DNA of 64,000 bases from Meiothermus sp. QL-1 (lineage in GTDB: Bacteria; Deinococcota; Deinococci; Deinococcales; Thermaceae), in contig NZ_QQSV01000002.1 in assembly GCF_003351145.1 (NCBI RefSeq), positions 62,001 to 126,000 of the forward strand, in the 5' to 3' direction. Positions 50,634-60,821 of the stretch are shown here, in pieces; the stretch's first letter is position 1; every line of letters begins with the position of its first letter. A model generated the notes under the pieces. It had not been told where the DNA came from and did not search any database. It saw only the letters and a list, made by a program, of their open reading frames with translations. The translations under genes were made by a program, and so were the position numbers.

Positions 50634-51932
50634 TTATCGCCTGAAAAGGCCCCGGCCCCGCGGCTGCTTGGCCAGGGTCTTGAGCACCTGTTTGGTCTCC
50701 TCGAAGGTTTTGATGAGCCGGTTGACCTCCTGCACGCTGGTGCCTGAACCGGCGGCGATGCGCTTGCGGCGGGAGGCATTTAGAATCCGGGGCTCGCGCC
50801 GCTCCTCAGGGGTCATGGAGAGCACGATGGCCTCCATGCGCCGAAGCTGCTTTTCGTCCACCGAGAAGCCCGGGGGCAGCATGCGCGAGAGACCGGGTAT
50901 CATGCCCAGAATCTCGCCGAAGCTGCCCATCTTGCGCATCTGGCGCATCTGGACGATGAGGTCTTCCAGGGTGAGGTCCTTGGGGGCTTTCTGGGGGGCC
51001 TCGAGCTCAGCCTGCTTGGCCCGCTCTAAGAGGGTCTGAAGGTCGCCCATGCCCAAAATGCGCTGGGCCAGGCGGTCGGGGTAGAAGGGCTCCAGGCCCT
51101 CGAGCTTCTCCGAGACCCCCGCGAAGTAGATGGGCTTGCCGGTCACGTGGCGGGCCGAGAGGGCAGCCCCGCCCCGGGCATCCCCGTCCAGCTTGGTGAG
51201 CACCAGGCCCGAGACCCCCACCCGCTCATCGAAGCTCCGCGCCACGGCAAGGGCCTCCTGACCGGTCATGGCATCCACCACCAGGAGGGTTTCTGAAGGG
51301 CCCAGCACCGCCTTGAGCCGGGCCAGCTCGGCCATCAGGGCCTCGTCAATCTGGAGCCGCCCAGCGGTGTCCACGATGACCAGGTCGCGGTAGTCGAAGG
51401 TGAGGTGTTGCTGCAGCCGGGCCCGGGTGGTCTCGGGCGTCTCGCCATCGGCCACCTCCAGGACCGGCACCCCAATTCGCTCCCCCAGGATGCGTAGCTG
51501 TTCCCGGGCGGCGGGGCGCTGGGTGTCGGCGGCGACCAGCAGGGGCCGGCGCCCTTTGGACTTGTAGAACTGGGCCAGCTTGCCGCTGGTGGTGGTCTTG
51601 CCCGAGCCCTGCAGCCCCACCATGAGCCAGAGGTTGCCTTCGGTCTTGAGCACCGGTTGCCGGGCCTCTCCCCCCAGCATCTGCACCAGCTCCTCGTACA
51701 CCACGGCCAGGATCTGCTCGGCTGGGGTCAGGCTTTCCAGCACCGCCCGCCCCAGGGCCTTTTCCTGTACCCGCTGTACGAACTCCTTGGCCACCTCGAG
51801 GTTCACGTCGGCCTCGAGCAGCGAGACACGAATCTCCCGCAAGGTGGCCTTGAGGTCGGCCTCGCTGATGCGCCCCCGCCCGCGCAGCCGGTCTACTGCC
51901 GCGCGGAGGCGCTGGGAAAGGGTTTCAAACAT
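50634..51932 (-). CDS. ffh: Signal recognition particle protein Ffh
   Basis: Ffh with 4.5S RNA delivers nascent membrane proteins to FtsY. The 432-residue product has the N domain (1-85), the GTPase G domain with [20 protein letters not shown] (about residue 107), [25 protein letters not shown] and [15 protein letters not shown], and the Met-rich M domain (310-432) with [20 protein letters not shown] and [20 protein letters not shown]. It heads the operon down to yhhQ. A promoter with TTGACA lies upstream. Confidence 0.97.
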   Translation of the reverse strand: MFETLSQRLRAAVDRLRGRGRISEADLKATLREIRVSLLEADVNLEVAKEFVQRVQEKALGRAVLESLTPAEQILAVVYEELVQMLGGEARQPVLKTEGNLWLMVGLQGSGKTTTSGKLAQFYKSKGRRPLLVAADTQRPAAREQLRILGERIGVPVLEVADGETPETTRARLQQHLTFDYRDLVIVDTAGRLQIDEALMAELARLKAVLGPSETLLVVDAMTGQEALAVARSFDERVGVSGLVLTKLDGDARGGAALSARHVTGKPIYFAGVSEKLEGLEPFYPDRLAQRILGMGDLQTLLERAKQAELEAPQKAPKDLTLEDLIVQMRQMRKMGSFGEILGMIPGLSRMLPPGFSVDEKQLRRMEAIVLSMTPEERREPRILNASRRKRIAAGSGTSVQEVNRLIKTFEETKQVLKTLAKQPRGRGLFRR

Positions 51933-52012
51933 CGTTCATCCGCTCCAGGTGCCCAAGAAACCACTAAAGGTGCTTTTGCGATTTTTGCCCCGCTTTTTCG
52001 GGGCTGCTGGCT

Positions 52013-52042
52013 AGGGTAGCAGCAATGGATTGAGCGTGTCAA
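52013..52042 (-). promoter_or_regulatory. Promoter of ffh
   Basis: On the minus strand TTGACA (52042-52037), 18 nt, TACCCT (52018-52013). The leader then carries a GCCCCG/CGGGGC hairpin near 52007-51990. Confidence 0.6.
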
Positions 52043-52172
52043 TAGCAATAAACCTTATGCATTAATTTGAAAGTGTAACTACCCCGCTCGAGGCTTCCAC
52101 CCCGCGCGGCCGCAGCGGGTATTATCGTGGGCGGCAGTCGAGGGCGGAAGCCCAGAAGAAAGGAGCCAGACG

Positions 52173-53162
52173 ATGAAATCCCCTGTACGCGTAGCGGTAA
52201 CCGGTGCGGCCGGCCAAATCGGCTATAGCCTTCTCTTCCGCATTGCTGCGGGCGAGATGCTGGGCAAGGACCAGCCGGTCATCCTTCAGCTTCTGGAAAT
52301 CACCCCAGCGCTCAAGGCCCTAAACGGGGTGATTATGGAGTTGGAGGACTGTGCCTTCCCCACCCTGGCCGGCATCGTGGCCACCGACGACCCCAGGGTG
52401 GCCTTTGCCGATGCCGACTATGCTTTGCTGGTGGGGGCCATGCCGCGCAAGCAGGGTATGGAGCGCTCCGACCTCCTGCAGGCCAACGGGGCGATTTTCA
52501 CCGCCCAGGGGCAGGCGCTTTCCGAGGTGGCCCGGCGGCACGTGAAGGTGTTGGTGGTGGGCAACCCGGCCAACACCAACGCCCTCATCACCTACCACAA
52601 CGCCCCCAACCTTTCACCCCGCCAGATTCACGCCATGACCCGGCTCGACCACAACCGGGCCATCGCCCAGCTCGCGGCCCGGCTGAAGGTGCCGGTCGGC
52701 GAGATTCGCCGGATGACCGTCTGGGGCAACCACTCCCTCACCCAGTACCCCGACCTCTTCCACTGCGAGGTGGGGGGGCGGAACGCCTATGAGCTAGTGG
52801 GCGACCACGACTGGTATGTGAACACCTATATCCCCAAGGTGGCCCGGCGGGGGGCAGAGATCATCGAGGCCCGGGGGGCTTCCTCGGCGGCCAGCGCGGC
52901 CAGCGCGGCCATTGACCACATGCGCAACTGGGCTTTGGGCACCCCCGAGGGCGACTGGGTGAGCATGGCGGTGCCTTCGGACGGCTCCTATGGCATTCCC
53001 GAAGGGCTGGTCTACAGCTACCCCTGCGTGTGCAGGGACGGCGATTTCGCCATTGTGGAGGGGTTGGAGATCAACGAATTCAGCCGCGAGCGGATGGACA
53101 TAAGCGCCAGGGAGCTGGCCGAGGAGCGCGACGCGGTGCTCAAGCTGGGCCTTATCCGCTAG
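52173..53162 (+). CDS. mdh: Malate dehydrogenase
   Basis: Malate dehydrogenase interconverts malate and oxaloacetate in the citrate and glyoxylate cycles. The 329-residue product is the cytosolic-type enzyme known from Thermus. It has the NAD loop [20 protein letters not shown], the active-site loop [19 protein letters not shown] (Arg binds substrate), [16 protein letters not shown], and the catalytic His in [16 protein letters not shown] run [16 protein letters not shown] is typical of this group. AAAGGAG lies before the ATG. TATTAT at 52120-52125 is a possible -10. The shunt enzymes are aceB (20 kb) and aceA (55 kb). Confidence 0.97.
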   Translation: MKSPVRVAVTGAAGQIGYSLLFRIAAGEMLGKDQPVILQLLEITPALKALNGVIMELEDCAFPTLAGIVATDDPRVAFADADYALLVGAMPRKQGMERSDLLQANGAIFTAQGQALSEVARRHVKVLVVGNPANTNALITYHNAPNLSPRQIHAMTRLDHNRAIAQLAARLKVPVGEIRRMTVWGNHSLTQYPDLFHCEVGGRNAYELVGDHDWYVNTYIPKVARRGAEIIEARGASSAASAASAAIDHMRNWALGTPEGDWVSMAVPSDGSYGIPEGLVYSYPCVCRDGDFAIVEGLEINEFSRERMDISARELAEERDAVLKLGLIR

Positions 53163-53165
53163 TCT
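53160..53165 (+). promoter_or_regulatory. Leaderless-type -10 box overlapping the mdh stop
   Basis: TAGTCT ends 6 nt before the ATG at 53172. Its first three bases are the mdh stop codon. Confidence 0.4.
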
Positions 53166-53171
53166 AATAGA

Positions 53172-53546
53172 ATGCTGCGGCGGGCCGCGGTGGGGTTGCT
53201 GGTCTTCCTGCTGGGCGTAGGCTGGCATGCCCCGCAGCGCACCTATACCGCCACCGGCCAGGTGGTGGGCCTGGTTCCTGCGCGGGGCGGCTGCTGGGTG
53301 CGGGTGCGGCTGCACCAGTGGGTCTCCCTGAGTGAGGGTTTTGGCCCGGCCGATATCCCCCAGCGGGGGCAGGTCTATGCCCTTTGGGGTGGGGTGGAGG
53401 AGTGCACGGGGCTCGAGGTGGCCCTGGCCGACCAGACCCCCGCGGCTGAGGCGGGGCACATCTACTACAAAGCGGGCCAGCTTTCCTCCGGCGCCTGGTG
53501 GCTGCTGGAAAGCCCCACCGCCCCAGTGGGCTGCGCTGGGCCCTAG
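53172..53546 (+). CDS. Small secreted or membrane-anchored protein, function unknown
   Basis: The 124-residue product begins with a hydrophobic segment ([18 protein letters not shown]) that could be a signal or an anchor. It continues with [20 protein letters not shown], suggesting a small beta domain with Cys at about residues 40, 79 and 121, possibly disulfide-bonded. I do not recognise a family. It lies 9 nt after mdh with a leaderless-type box, and ends in a 4-nt overlap with the convergent ispG. Confidence 0.7.
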   Translation: MLRRAAVGLLVFLLGVGWHAPQRTYTATGQVVGLVPARGGCWVRVRLHQWVSLSEGFGPADIPQRGQVYALWGGVEECTGLEVALADQTPAAEAGHIYYKAGQLSSGAWWLLESPTAPVGCAGP

Positions 53547-54757
53547 CGTGGGCTGAAGCGCTTTTGTACGTAGTCCTCTACCAGGGCGATGAACTCCTCG
53601 GCGATGCGCTCCCCCTTCAGGGTGGTGGCCAGCTTGCCGTCGATGTAGACCGGGGCGCGGGGGGCCTCGCCGGTGCCGGGCAGCGAGATGCCGATGTCGG
53701 CGTGCTTGGACTCCCCGGGGCCGTTCACCACGCAGCCCATTACCGCTACCTTGAGGTTTTCCACCCCGGGGTATAGGTTGCGCCACTGGGCCATCTGGGC
53801 CTGAAGGTGGCTTGCGACCTGCAGCGCCAGTTCCTGAAAGAAGGTGCTGGTGGTGCGGCCGCAGCCGGGGCAGCTGGCGACGCTGGGGGCAAACTGCCTC
53901 AGCCCCACGGCCTGCAGGATCTCCAGGGCCACCTCCACCTCTTTGGTGCGGGGCTCGCCCGGGGCAGGGGTGATGGAGACCCGGATGGTATCCCCGATTC
54001 CCTCGGCCAGCAGGGGAACCAGACCTGCCGCGCTGTTGACGATGCCGCTCGTCCCCATCCCGGCCTCGGTTAGGCCCAGGTGTAGGGGGGCCGGGGTACG
54101 CCGGGCCAGCTCGCGGTAAACCCACCACAGGTCGGGGGCCCGGGAGACCTTGGCCGAGAGGATGATTTTGTCCTCGCCCAGGCCGTACCTGAGGGCCCAC
54201 TCATAGCTTCGCACCGCCGACTCCACGATGGTCTTGAGGGTGACCCGGTGGGCGTCCTCAGGCTCGGGCAGCTTAGCGTTGGCCTCCATCATCTCATCCA
54301 GGAGGGCCGCGTCGAGGGAGCCCCAGTTCACCCCGATGCGCACCGGCTTGCCGTATTCCAAAGCCACCTCGCACATGGTGCGGAAGTTGGGGTCCTGCTG
54401 CTTGCCCCGCCCCACCGTGCCGGGGTTGATGCGGTACTTGTCCAGGGCCTGGGCCATGGCCGGGTACTTCCGCAACAGGATATGCCCATTGAAGTGGAAG
54501 TCCCCCACCAGGGGCACCCTTACCCCCAGGTCCAGCAACCTCTGCTTAATCTCGGGCACCGCTTGGGCGGCCTCGTCGTGGTTGACGGTCATCCGCACCA
54601 CCTCGGAGCCTGCCCGCACCAGGGCCCAGACCTGGCCCACGGTGGCCTCCACATCGGCAGTGTCGGTGTTGGTCATGGACTGCACCACCACCGGGTGCTC
54701 GCCCCCCACGGGCACCGGGCCCACCCAGACCGTGGGGGTTTGGCGCCGCTTCACCAT
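53543..54757 (-). CDS. ispG: 4-hydroxy-3-methylbut-2-enyl diphosphate synthase
   Basis: IspG (GcpE) makes HMBPP in the MEP route to isoprenoids using a [4Fe-4S] cluster. The 404-residue product has [52 protein letters not shown], and the cluster ligands in [14 protein letters not shown] and [20 protein letters not shown]. The length exceeds the E. coli form because of an insertion near residues 105-125 and in the middle domain, seen in many bacteria. TAGACT lies 7 nt before the ATG, so probably leaderless. Confidence 0.96.
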   Translation of the reverse strand: MVKRRQTPTVWVGPVPVGGEHPVVVQSMTNTDTADVEATVGQVWALVRAGSEVVRMTVNHDEAAQAVPEIKQRLLDLGVRVPLVGDFHFNGHILLRKYPAMAQALDKYRINPGTVGRGKQQDPNFRTMCEVALEYGKPVRIGVNWGSLDAALLDEMMEANAKLPEPEDAHRVTLKTIVESAVRSYEWALRYGLGEDKIILSAKVSRAPDLWWVYRELARRTPAPLHLGLTEAGMGTSGIVNSAAGLVPLLAEGIGDTIRVSITPAPGEPRTKEVEVALEILQAVGLRQFAPSVASCPGCGRTTSTFFQELALQVASHLQAQMAQWRNLYPGVENLKVAVMGCVVNGPGESKHADIGISLPGTGEAPRAPVYIDGKLATTLKGERIAEEFIALVEDYVQKRFSPR

Positions 54758-54764
54758 GCGTTTA

Positions 54765-54770
54765 AGTCTA
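54765..54770 (-). promoter_or_regulatory. Leaderless-type -10 box of ispG
   Basis: TAGACT on the minus strand ends 7 nt before the ATG. Confidence 0.45.
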
Positions 54771-54847
54771 CTAGAAACACCCCATACCCCTTTGCTCTGG
54801 GCTGCAGTTTTTGCGGCCTAGCTACACCCGGTCCCGAATCGGTGTAC

Positions 54848-54901
54848 GTGTACCCAAGCAAAAGGTACACTTTTCTCAGGTGTGGCCGACCCTGATATAC
54901 A
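54848..54901 (+). promoter_or_regulatory. aceA promoter with upstream inverted repeat
   Basis: GTGTACC-N9-GGTACAC (54848-54870) is a perfect 7-bp inverted repeat, a likely repressor or activator site. TTCTCA (54873-54878), 17 nt, TATACA (54896-54901) is the probable promoter. The repeat is unlike the GTTTTT-N10-AAAAAC pair at aceB, so a different regulator may bind here. Confidence 0.5.
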
Positions 54902-54950
54902 CCATCCATGCCTTTCGGGGCCATTCCATACTCAAAGGCAGGAGGTTGAT

Positions 54951-56246
54951 ATGTCTACCCTGACCCCTGAGATGAAGCTGGAGGCCGAGAAGCTGCGCCG
55001 CGAGTGGGAGACCAGCCCCCGCTGGAGGGGCATCAAGCGCGACTACACCCCAGAGGATGTGGTGCGCCTGCGACCGAGCCTGCTGCCCGAGCAAACGCTG
55101 GCCAAAGCCGGGGCAGAGCGGCTTTGGGAGCTTTTGCACACCCGGCCCTACGTCAACACCTTTGGGGCCTACACCGGGGCCCAGGCGGTGCAGATGGTGA
55201 AGGCGGGCCTGGAGGCCATCTATCTCTCGGGCTGGCAGGTGGCCGCCGATGCCAACCTGGCGGCCCAGACCTACCCCGACCAGTCGCTCTACCCGGCCAA
55301 CTCGGTGCCGGCGGTGGTCAAGCGCATCAACAACGCCCTGATGCGGGCCGACCAGATTGAACGGGCCGAGGGCAAGAGCGGCCGCTACTGGTACGCCCCC
55401 ATCGTGGCCGACGCCGAGGCCGGGTTTGGCGGGCCCCTAAACGCCTTCGAGCTGATGCGGGCCATGATTGAGGCCGGCGCTGCCGCGGTGCACTGGGAAG
55501 ACCAGCTCAGTAGCGAGAAGAAGTGCGGCCACCTGGGGGGCAAGGTGCTGATTCCCATCTCGCAGCACATTCGCACCCTGAACGCGGCCCGGCTGGCCGC
55601 CGATGTGATGGGGGTGCCTACCCTGATCATCGCCCGCACCGACGCCGAGGCCGCCACCCTCATCACCAGCGATATAGACGAGCGCGACCGGCCCTTTGTG
55701 AAGACCGGCGAGCGCACCCTGGAGGGATTCTACCGCTTCAAGAACGGCCTCGAGGCCTGCATCACCCGGGCCCTGGCCTACGCGCCCTACGCCGACCTCC
55801 TTTGGATGGAGACCAGCACCCCCGATCTGGAGGTGGCCCGCAAGTTCGCCGAGGCGGTGCACAAGGAGTTCCCGGGGAAGATGCTGGCCTACAACTGCTC
55901 GCCCAGCTTCAATTGGAAAAAGAACCTCGATGATGAGACGATCGCCAAGTTCCAGCGGGAGCTGGGGGCCATGGGCTACAAGTTCCAGTTCATCACCCTG
56001 GCAGGCTGGCACAACCTGAACTACCGCACCTTCGAGCTGGCCAAGGCCTACAAGGAGCGCGGTATGAGCGCCTTTGTGGAGCTGCAGCAGCTCGAGTTCG
56101 CTGCCGAAAAGGACGGCTTCACCGCGGTCAAGCACCAGCGCGAGGTGGGGGCGGGCTACTTCGACGAGGTGCTGATGGCCATCACCGCCGGACAGGCCTC
56201 CACCGCGGCCTTGGTGGGCTCGACCGAGGAGGCCCAGTTCCACTGA
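54951..56246 (+). CDS. aceA: Isocitrate lyase
   Basis: Isocitrate lyase splits isocitrate to glyoxylate and succinate, the first step of the glyoxylate shunt. The 431-residue product has the active-site signature [16 protein letters not shown] (catalytic Cys at about residue 191), [49 protein letters not shown] and [21 protein letters not shown] is 5 nt before the ATG at 54951; the frame opens 23 codons earlier but without homology. A strong terminator follows. The partner aceB is at 20.2 kb. Confidence 0.97.
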   Translation: MSTLTPEMKLEAEKLRREWETSPRWRGIKRDYTPEDVVRLRPSLLPEQTLAKAGAERLWELLHTRPYVNTFGAYTGAQAVQMVKAGLEAIYLSGWQVAADANLAAQTYPDQSLYPANSVPAVVKRINNALMRADQIERAEGKSGRYWYAPIVADAEAGFGGPLNAFELMRAMIEAGAAAVHWEDQLSSEKKCGHLGGKVLIPISQHIRTLNAARLAADVMGVPTLIIARTDAEAATLITSDIDERDRPFVKTGERTLEGFYRFKNGLEACITRALAYAPYADLLWMETSTPDLEVARKFAEAVHKEFPGKMLAYNCSPSFNWKKNLDDETIAKFQRELGAMGYKFQFITLAGWHNLNYRTFELAKAYKERGMSAFVELQQLEFAAEKDGFTAVKHQREVGAGYFDEVLMAITAGQASTAALVGSTEEAQFH

Positions 56247-56258
56247 AAAACTGCCCGC

Positions 56259-56286
56259 AAAGGCGGCGGCCTGGGCCGCCGCCTTT
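56259..56286 (+). terminator. Terminator after aceA
   Basis: AAGGCGGCGGC/GCCGCCGCCTT around a 4-nt loop, followed by TTGTATTCT. It lies just 15 nt before the DUF58 GTG start. Confidence 0.75.
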
Positions 56287-56300
56287 GTATTCTGGGGGCT

Positions 56301-57020
56301 GTGACCCGCTACCGCATCCGCACCCGGCCCACCCAGCCCCTGCCCGGGGAGCGCAGGCTGGCCCGGCCAGGGCGGGGGCTGGAGTTCTACGAGCTCAGGG
56401 GCTACGCCCCGGGGGACGAGCCCCGCTTCATCGACTGGCGGGCCTTTGCTCGCACCGGCCGGCTCTACACCCGGCTTTTCCAGGCCGAGGCCCCGGCCCG
56501 CTTCACCTTTTTCCTGGACGGCTCCCCCAGCATGGCCCTGGGGGGGAAGCAGGCCTTTGCCGAGCGGGTTTTCCGCCTTCTAGCCGGCCTGGCCCGGCCC
56601 GAGGGGGCTTTTCTTTGGGGGGGCGGGCGCTACCTCGGGGCGGTCAGGGCGGTGGAGGCCGGCCCCTCGGCCCTCCTGGCCGCGCCCCGCCCGCGGGGGG
56701 TGACGGTGCTCATCACCGACGGGCTGGATGCTCTGGACTGGTCGCGCCTTTTGCAGCGGCTGAGGCGGGTGGTGCTGGTGCAGGTGCTGGCCCCTGAGGA
56801 GCTTTCACCCGGCTTCACCGAGGCCTTGCTCCAAGACGTGGAGACGGGCGGGCGGCTCGAGGTGGGCCCGGCGGAGGTGGCCGGCTACCGTGTGGCCTTG
56901 GAGGCGCATCTGCTGCGCTTGCGCACGGTGGCCCGCCGGCTGGGCAGCTACGCTTTGCTGCGGGTGGGGGAGCCCATTTTGCCAGCGCTCTTGCGCCAGG
57001 GGGTGCTGGAGGAGCGCTAG
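56301..57020 (+). CDS. DUF58 protein
   Basis: The 239-residue product has the DUF58 core: PGRGLEFYELRGYAPGDEPR then FIDWRAFARTGRLYTRLFQA (residues 24-63), and a von Willebrand-like fold with FTFFLDGSPSMALGGKQAF (Ser residues of a MIDAS-like site) and VTVLITDGLDALD. DUF58 proteins are often found with MoxR ATPases, but no MoxR gene is adjacent. GTG start with GGGGG just upstream. A terminator lies directly before it, so it may depend on readthrough from aceA. It ends in a 4-nt overlap with the convergent aminotransferase gene. Confidence 0.85.
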   Translation: MTRYRIRTRPTQPLPGERRLARPGRGLEFYELRGYAPGDEPRFIDWRAFARTGRLYTRLFQAEAPARFTFFLDGSPSMALGGKQAFAERVFRLLAGLARPEGAFLWGGGRYLGAVRAVEAGPSALLAAPRPRGVTVLITDGLDALDWSRLLQRLRRVVLVQVLAPEELSPGFTEALLQDVETGGRLEVGPAEVAGYRVALEAHLLRLRTVARRLGSYALLRVGEPILPALLRQGVLEER

Positions 57021-58105
57021 AAGGCCAGCACGGCCTGGATCACCGCCTCTATCTGCTCCTCCCGCAGGAAAGGGTGCATGGGCAAGGAGAGCACCTCGCG
57101 GGCGGCGGCCTCGGCCGCGGGCAGGCTGCCTTCCGGGGCCAGGTGCCGGTAGGCCGGCTGCAGGTGGGCTGGGAGGGGGTAGTGCACGCTGCAGCCGATG
57201 CCCCGGGCTTTTAGGTGGGCGGCCAGCCGGTCGCGCTCCGGGTGGCGGATGGTGTACTGGTGGTAGATATGCAGGGCGTAGGGCATCTCGCAAGGGGTCT
57301 GGACGCGGTGCTTCAGGGCCTGGGTGTAGCGGGCTGCGATTTCCCGGCGGCGGGCGTTCCAGCGCTCTAGGTGGGGCAGCTTGGCCCGCAGGATGGCCGC
57401 CTGAAGGGCGTCCAGCCTCGAGGTGTACCCGGCAGCCCGCACGTGGTGGTAGCGCACCTTGGCCCCGTGGGCCGCGAGCAGGCGGGCCTCTTCGGCTAAG
57501 GCAGGGTCCTGCGTGGCGATGAACCCCCCGTCGCCGTAGGCCCCAAGGTTTTTGCTGGGGTAGAGGCTGAAGGCCCCGGCTTGGCCCAGGGTGCCGGCTG
57601 GGCGGTGCAGGTAGCGGGCCCCTATGGCCTGGGCTGCGTCCTCCAGCACCCAAAGTCCGTGCTGCCGGGCAAAGGCCAGGATTTCATCCATAGGGGCCAC
57701 CTGGCCGTAGAGGTGCACCGGCAGAATGGCCCGGGTCCGGGGGGAGAGGGCTTCGGGCAGAAGGGCCGGGTTCAGGTTGAAGGTCTGGGGGTCGATATCC
57801 ACCAGCACCGGCCGGGCCCCCGCGTGCAGGATGGCCTCGAGGGTGGCGATGAAGGTAAAGGGGGTGGTGATCACCTCATCCCCCGGTCCTACCCCCATAG
57901 CCCGCAGGGTGAGGAAAAGGGCGTCGGTGCCAGAGGCGCAGCTCACCACCCGGGCCACGCCTAGATACTCTGCCAGCTCGGCCTCCAGGGCCTCCACCTC
58001 GGGGCCGCCGATGAAGTGGCCCGAGGCCAGCACCCGGCCGATGGCTGTGTCAATCTCGCTTTTGAGCTCGAGGTACTCCTGCTTCAGATCGAGAATCGGA
58101 ACCAT
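57017..58105 (-). CDS. DegT/DnrJ/EryC1/StrS sugar aminotransferase
   Basis: This PLP enzyme transfers an amino group to a keto sugar nucleotide for surface glycans or secondary metabolites. The 362-residue product has ASGHFIGGPEVEALEAELAE, VSCASGTDALFLTLRAMGVG, EDAAQAIGARY, and the PLP Lys in FSLYPSKNLGAYGDGGFIAT, then GYTSRLDALQAAILRAKLPH. The specific sugar is unknown. No other sugar-nucleotide genes are near. The Lpt-like operon is upstream in the same direction (29 nt), so surface glycan assembly is plausible. Confidence 0.92.
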   Translation of the reverse strand: MVPILDLKQEYLELKSEIDTAIGRVLASGHFIGGPEVEALEAELAEYLGVARVVSCASGTDALFLTLRAMGVGPGDEVITTPFTFIATLEAILHAGARPVLVDIDPQTFNLNPALLPEALSPRTRAILPVHLYGQVAPMDEILAFARQHGLWVLEDAAQAIGARYLHRPAGTLGQAGAFSLYPSKNLGAYGDGGFIATQDPALAEEARLLAAHGAKVRYHHVRAAGYTSRLDALQAAILRAKLPHLERWNARRREIAARYTQALKHRVQTPCEMPYALHIYHQYTIRHPERDRLAAHLKARGIGCSVHYPLPAHLQPAYRHLAPEGSLPAAEAAAREVLSLPMHPFLREEQIEAVIQAVLAF

Positions 58106-58134
58106 TCCACACCCGCTTTAGGTTATCGCAAGGG

Positions 58135-59268
58135 CTAGCGGTAGATGCCCTTTCCCAACCAAAATCCCACCCCTACCCCCAGCAGATTGGCCCCCCAGGC
58201 GGCCAGGGCCGGGGGCAGCGGCCCGGTCAGGGCCAGCACCTTCCCCACGCTGAAGGCCACGTAGTAGGCGATGGTGAGGACCAAGGCCAGCGCCAGGGCC
58301 ACACCAGGGCTGCTGGCCCGGCGCACCGCCACCGGGAGGGCCAGCACCAGCACCAGCAGGTTGGCCAGGGCCAAAGCGAGGCCGGTGTGCCACTGGGCCA
58401 GCGCCTCGCGCCGCTCGCCTGGGGGGGTGCTGGGGTCTTGCAGCTTGCGCCACCAGGAGGAGAGCGGCACCGGGCTTTCGAAGCCGCCCCCGGCGTACTG
58501 GGCCTCCAACTCCTCACGGCTTTGGGGGAGGCGAACGGTGAGCTCGGCCCCTGCAGCACCGATGTTTTGCGCCCTGAAAACCTCCCGCAGGTGGGTCTCG
58601 GCCTCGGCCAGGCTGGCGAAGTTGGGGAGGGGCAGGCGGGCAAAATCCAGGGTGAAAACCCGGTAGTCGCGGAAGATGATGCGGTGGCCTTCCAGCCGGG
58701 CGCTTTCGGCCAGGACGACGGTCTGGGTCAGGCCCTGCCAGCGCTCGAGGCGCACCTGCCTGAGCTCATCCTGGGCAGGGTCGAAGCCCTCGAAGCGCAG
58801 CACGTACTCCCCCACCGCGAGCTCCCGCCCGGCCAGGCGAAACTGGGCGGTGCGCTCGGGCACCAGCTCGTTCCAGTAGACCACCACGGTGGCCCGGTTG
58901 GCCCAGGGCACCACCCACTCCGAAAGGGCGAGCGAGGCCCCGCTCAGAAGAAGCCCGCCCGCCAGGAAGACCCGCGCTGCCCGCAGCAGGGGAATGCCCC
59001 CAGCCTGCATCACCAAAAGCTCGTTCTCCCTTGCCAGCCGGCCAAAGGCCAGCATCACCGCAAGCAGCCCGGCGATGGGCAGGGCCTGCACGGTGGCGTG
59101 GGGGACCTGCAGGGCCAGCCACTTGAGGATGCTGCTGAGTTCGGCGGTGGTCATCCACTGGGCCCGGGGCAGCAGGTTGCTCAGGAGGCCGAAGCCCACG
59201 TAAAGGAGCAGCCCGAAGAAGAAGGCGGGGAGGGCCTCGCGCAGGATGTAGCGGTCTAGGTAGCTCAT
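58135..59268 (-). CDS. LptF/LptG-family permease
   Basis: YjgP/YjgQ-family proteins form the membrane part of the LPS export ABC transporter. The 377-residue product has the pattern LDRYILREALPAFFFGLLLY at residues 3-22, then AVMLAFGRLARENELLVMQA and GIPLLRAARVFL, a large periplasmic beta-jellyroll (115-260), and three C-terminal helices. It carries the family's six-helix arrangement. It overlaps the barrel gene by 4 nt (ATGA), forming a three-gene operon with LptD-like and LptA/C-like products. LptB is not in this window. Confidence 0.9.
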   Translation of the reverse strand: MSYLDRYILREALPAFFFGLLLYVGFGLLSNLLPRAQWMTTAELSSILKWLALQVPHATVQALPIAGLLAVMLAFGRLARENELLVMQAGGIPLLRAARVFLAGGLLLSGASLALSEWVVPWANRATVVVYWNELVPERTAQFRLAGRELAVGEYVLRFEGFDPAQDELRQVRLERWQGLTQTVVLAESARLEGHRIIFRDYRVFTLDFARLPLPNFASLAEAETHLREVFRAQNIGAAGAELTVRLPQSREELEAQYAGGGFESPVPLSSWWRKLQDPSTPPGERREALAQWHTGLALALANLLVLVLALPVAVRRASSPGVALALALVLTIAYYVAFSVGKVLALTGPLPPALAAWGANLLGVGVGFWLGKGIYR

Positions 59269-60818
59269 CGGATTTCCAGTCCAAAGACCAGGCGGCTTCC
59301 TGGGGTCTCGTCGGGGTGCTGGGCGATGTAGACGGCCTGGTAGCCCAGCCGCCAGACGAAGCAGCAGTCGGCGTAGCGCAGCTCCAGGCCAGCCCGGCTT
59401 ATGCCCTGGCGCAGAAAGTCGTAGCCGATGGAGGGGGCCAGGCTCAGGTCAAAGGTGCACTCCAGGGGTCTGGGGCTGAAGCCCAGCACCAGCTCGCGCC
59501 GTTCCCAGTCGTCGCGGCCGTTGCTCAGGGTTTTGCCCACGCAGTCGAAGCAGCCCTGGAACTGGGCCCAGAGCTCGCCAAAAGGCTGCTGCAGCCCGAG
59601 CCGCAGGCGGGTTTGGGTCTGGGCCTTGAGGAGGTCGCGCTCAGCCTCGAGGTCGAAGCCCGGAAGGGATAGCCCCCCGTCGAGCTTCCGGGCGGCCTCG
59701 CGCCGCTCGAGCCAGAAGCGCCCCTGGGTGGGGGATTCCACCCAGGTGTAGCCCAGCCGCAGGGCAAAGTCCCCCTCGAAGCGCCCCTCGAGCCGCCCGC
59801 CATAGGCCCAGTAGGCCGGCCCCTGGTCGTAAAAAGTCAGGAGCCCGAAAGGCTCCAGCCGCAGGCGAAAAGGGCCTTCGGCCAGGGCCAAAGGGTAGCG
59901 CAGCTCGGCCCCGGCGGCCACGCCCCGGACCTGGCTGGCCGGGGTGCCGTCGGGCCAGTCCTGGGCGATGTGGCCGAAAAGCCTGAGGTTGGGGTAGCTG
60001 GCCTGAAGCCCAAAGGCGTAGCGGCCCAGCTCGCTGTTGTGGGTGAAGAAGAGGGGGCCATCCACCATCTCGCTTTGGCTTTTGGGGCTGCTGGCCTTGG
60101 CATCGAACTGGAAGCTAGCCCGGCGATTTTCCTCGCGGACCGAGAAACCAAAGCGCAAGGTGGGGTCGGGGCCGCCCAGCCCAAGGCCCAGCAGGGTGAG
60201 CCGCGGGGCGGCGGGCAGCCCCAGGAGGGGGAATTCGCTCAGGCCCAGGTTCATCCCCTGATCGAAGTCGAAGCGGATGGGGGAGGAGTTCCCCAGTTGG
60301 TCGAGGCCCAGGCTGGCGGCCAGAGGTCGGTTGGGCTCTAGGCGGAGGGTCGTGTACTGGGCCAGGCCGAAGCGGTAGGCCTCGAGCCGGCTCTCCTCCA
60401 GCAGCACCTCGCCGCTTTCGGTGTCGAAGTGCAAAGTCTGGGCTAGAAGCCGCAGGTCGTCGCCGCAGCGGCAGGGGGTGGCGCGAATATTCGCGGCCTG
60501 AAGGATGCGCCCCTGCACCCGGGCCTCGGCGGCCCACAGGCGGTAGCGGGGTGTTTCCACCTCCACCGCCTGGGCCTCGAGCACCCCGCTGGCCTGGTCG
60601 TAGCGCAGGCTGGGGGCGCTCAGGGTAAGCCCTGGGGTCTCCAGGCAGGCCCCATCGCTGAAGAGGGCCACCTCGCCGTCGAACTCCAGGTTCCCACCGC
60701 CCGCCAGCCCCTCGGGGGTCTCGAGGGTGTAGGGCTGGTCGCGGCAGGGGGTGGCCCAGGCCAGGCCAAGGGCAAGCCAGGCCAGAACTCCCCCAAAGGC
60801 TCTTCGAGAAAACCACAC
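59265..60818 (-). CDS. LptD-like outer-membrane beta-barrel protein
   Basis: The 517-residue product has a signal peptide (residues 6-22) and an OstA-like N-domain (25-150: LSAPSLRYDQASGVLEAQAV and VRLLAQTLHFDTESGEVLLE-type beta repeats). It then has a long alternating beta pattern with many aromatic strand ends (LRFGFSVREENRRASFQFDA, LRLGYTWVESPTQGRFWLER), typical of an outer-membrane barrel, ending in LVFGLEIR. Cysteine pairs (CRCGDD, CFDCVG, CCF) may form disulfides as in LptD. LPS is thought to be absent in Thermaceae, so the cargo is unknown. Operon partners are LptG-like and LptA/C-like. Confidence 0.82.
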   Translation of the reverse strand: MWFSRRAFGGVLAWLALGLAWATPCRDQPYTLETPEGLAGGGNLEFDGEVALFSDGACLETPGLTLSAPSLRYDQASGVLEAQAVEVETPRYRLWAAEARVQGRILQAANIRATPCRCGDDLRLLAQTLHFDTESGEVLLEESRLEAYRFGLAQYTTLRLEPNRPLAASLGLDQLGNSSPIRFDFDQGMNLGLSEFPLLGLPAAPRLTLLGLGLGGPDPTLRFGFSVREENRRASFQFDAKASSPKSQSEMVDGPLFFTHNSELGRYAFGLQASYPNLRLFGHIAQDWPDGTPASQVRGVAAGAELRYPLALAEGPFRLRLEPFGLLTFYDQGPAYWAYGGRLEGRFEGDFALRLGYTWVESPTQGRFWLERREAARKLDGGLSLPGFDLEAERDLLKAQTQTRLRLGLQQPFGELWAQFQGCFDCVGKTLSNGRDDWERRELVLGFSPRPLECTFDLSLAPSIGYDFLRQGISRAGLELRYADCCFVWRLGYQAVYIAQHPDETPGSRLVFGLEIR

Positions 60819-60821
60819 GCC

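Noticed and set aside
52861-52920. GC-rich triplet-like repeat in mdh
   Set aside because: It codes for the [11 protein letters not shown] loop that is normal in Thermus-type malate dehydrogenase.
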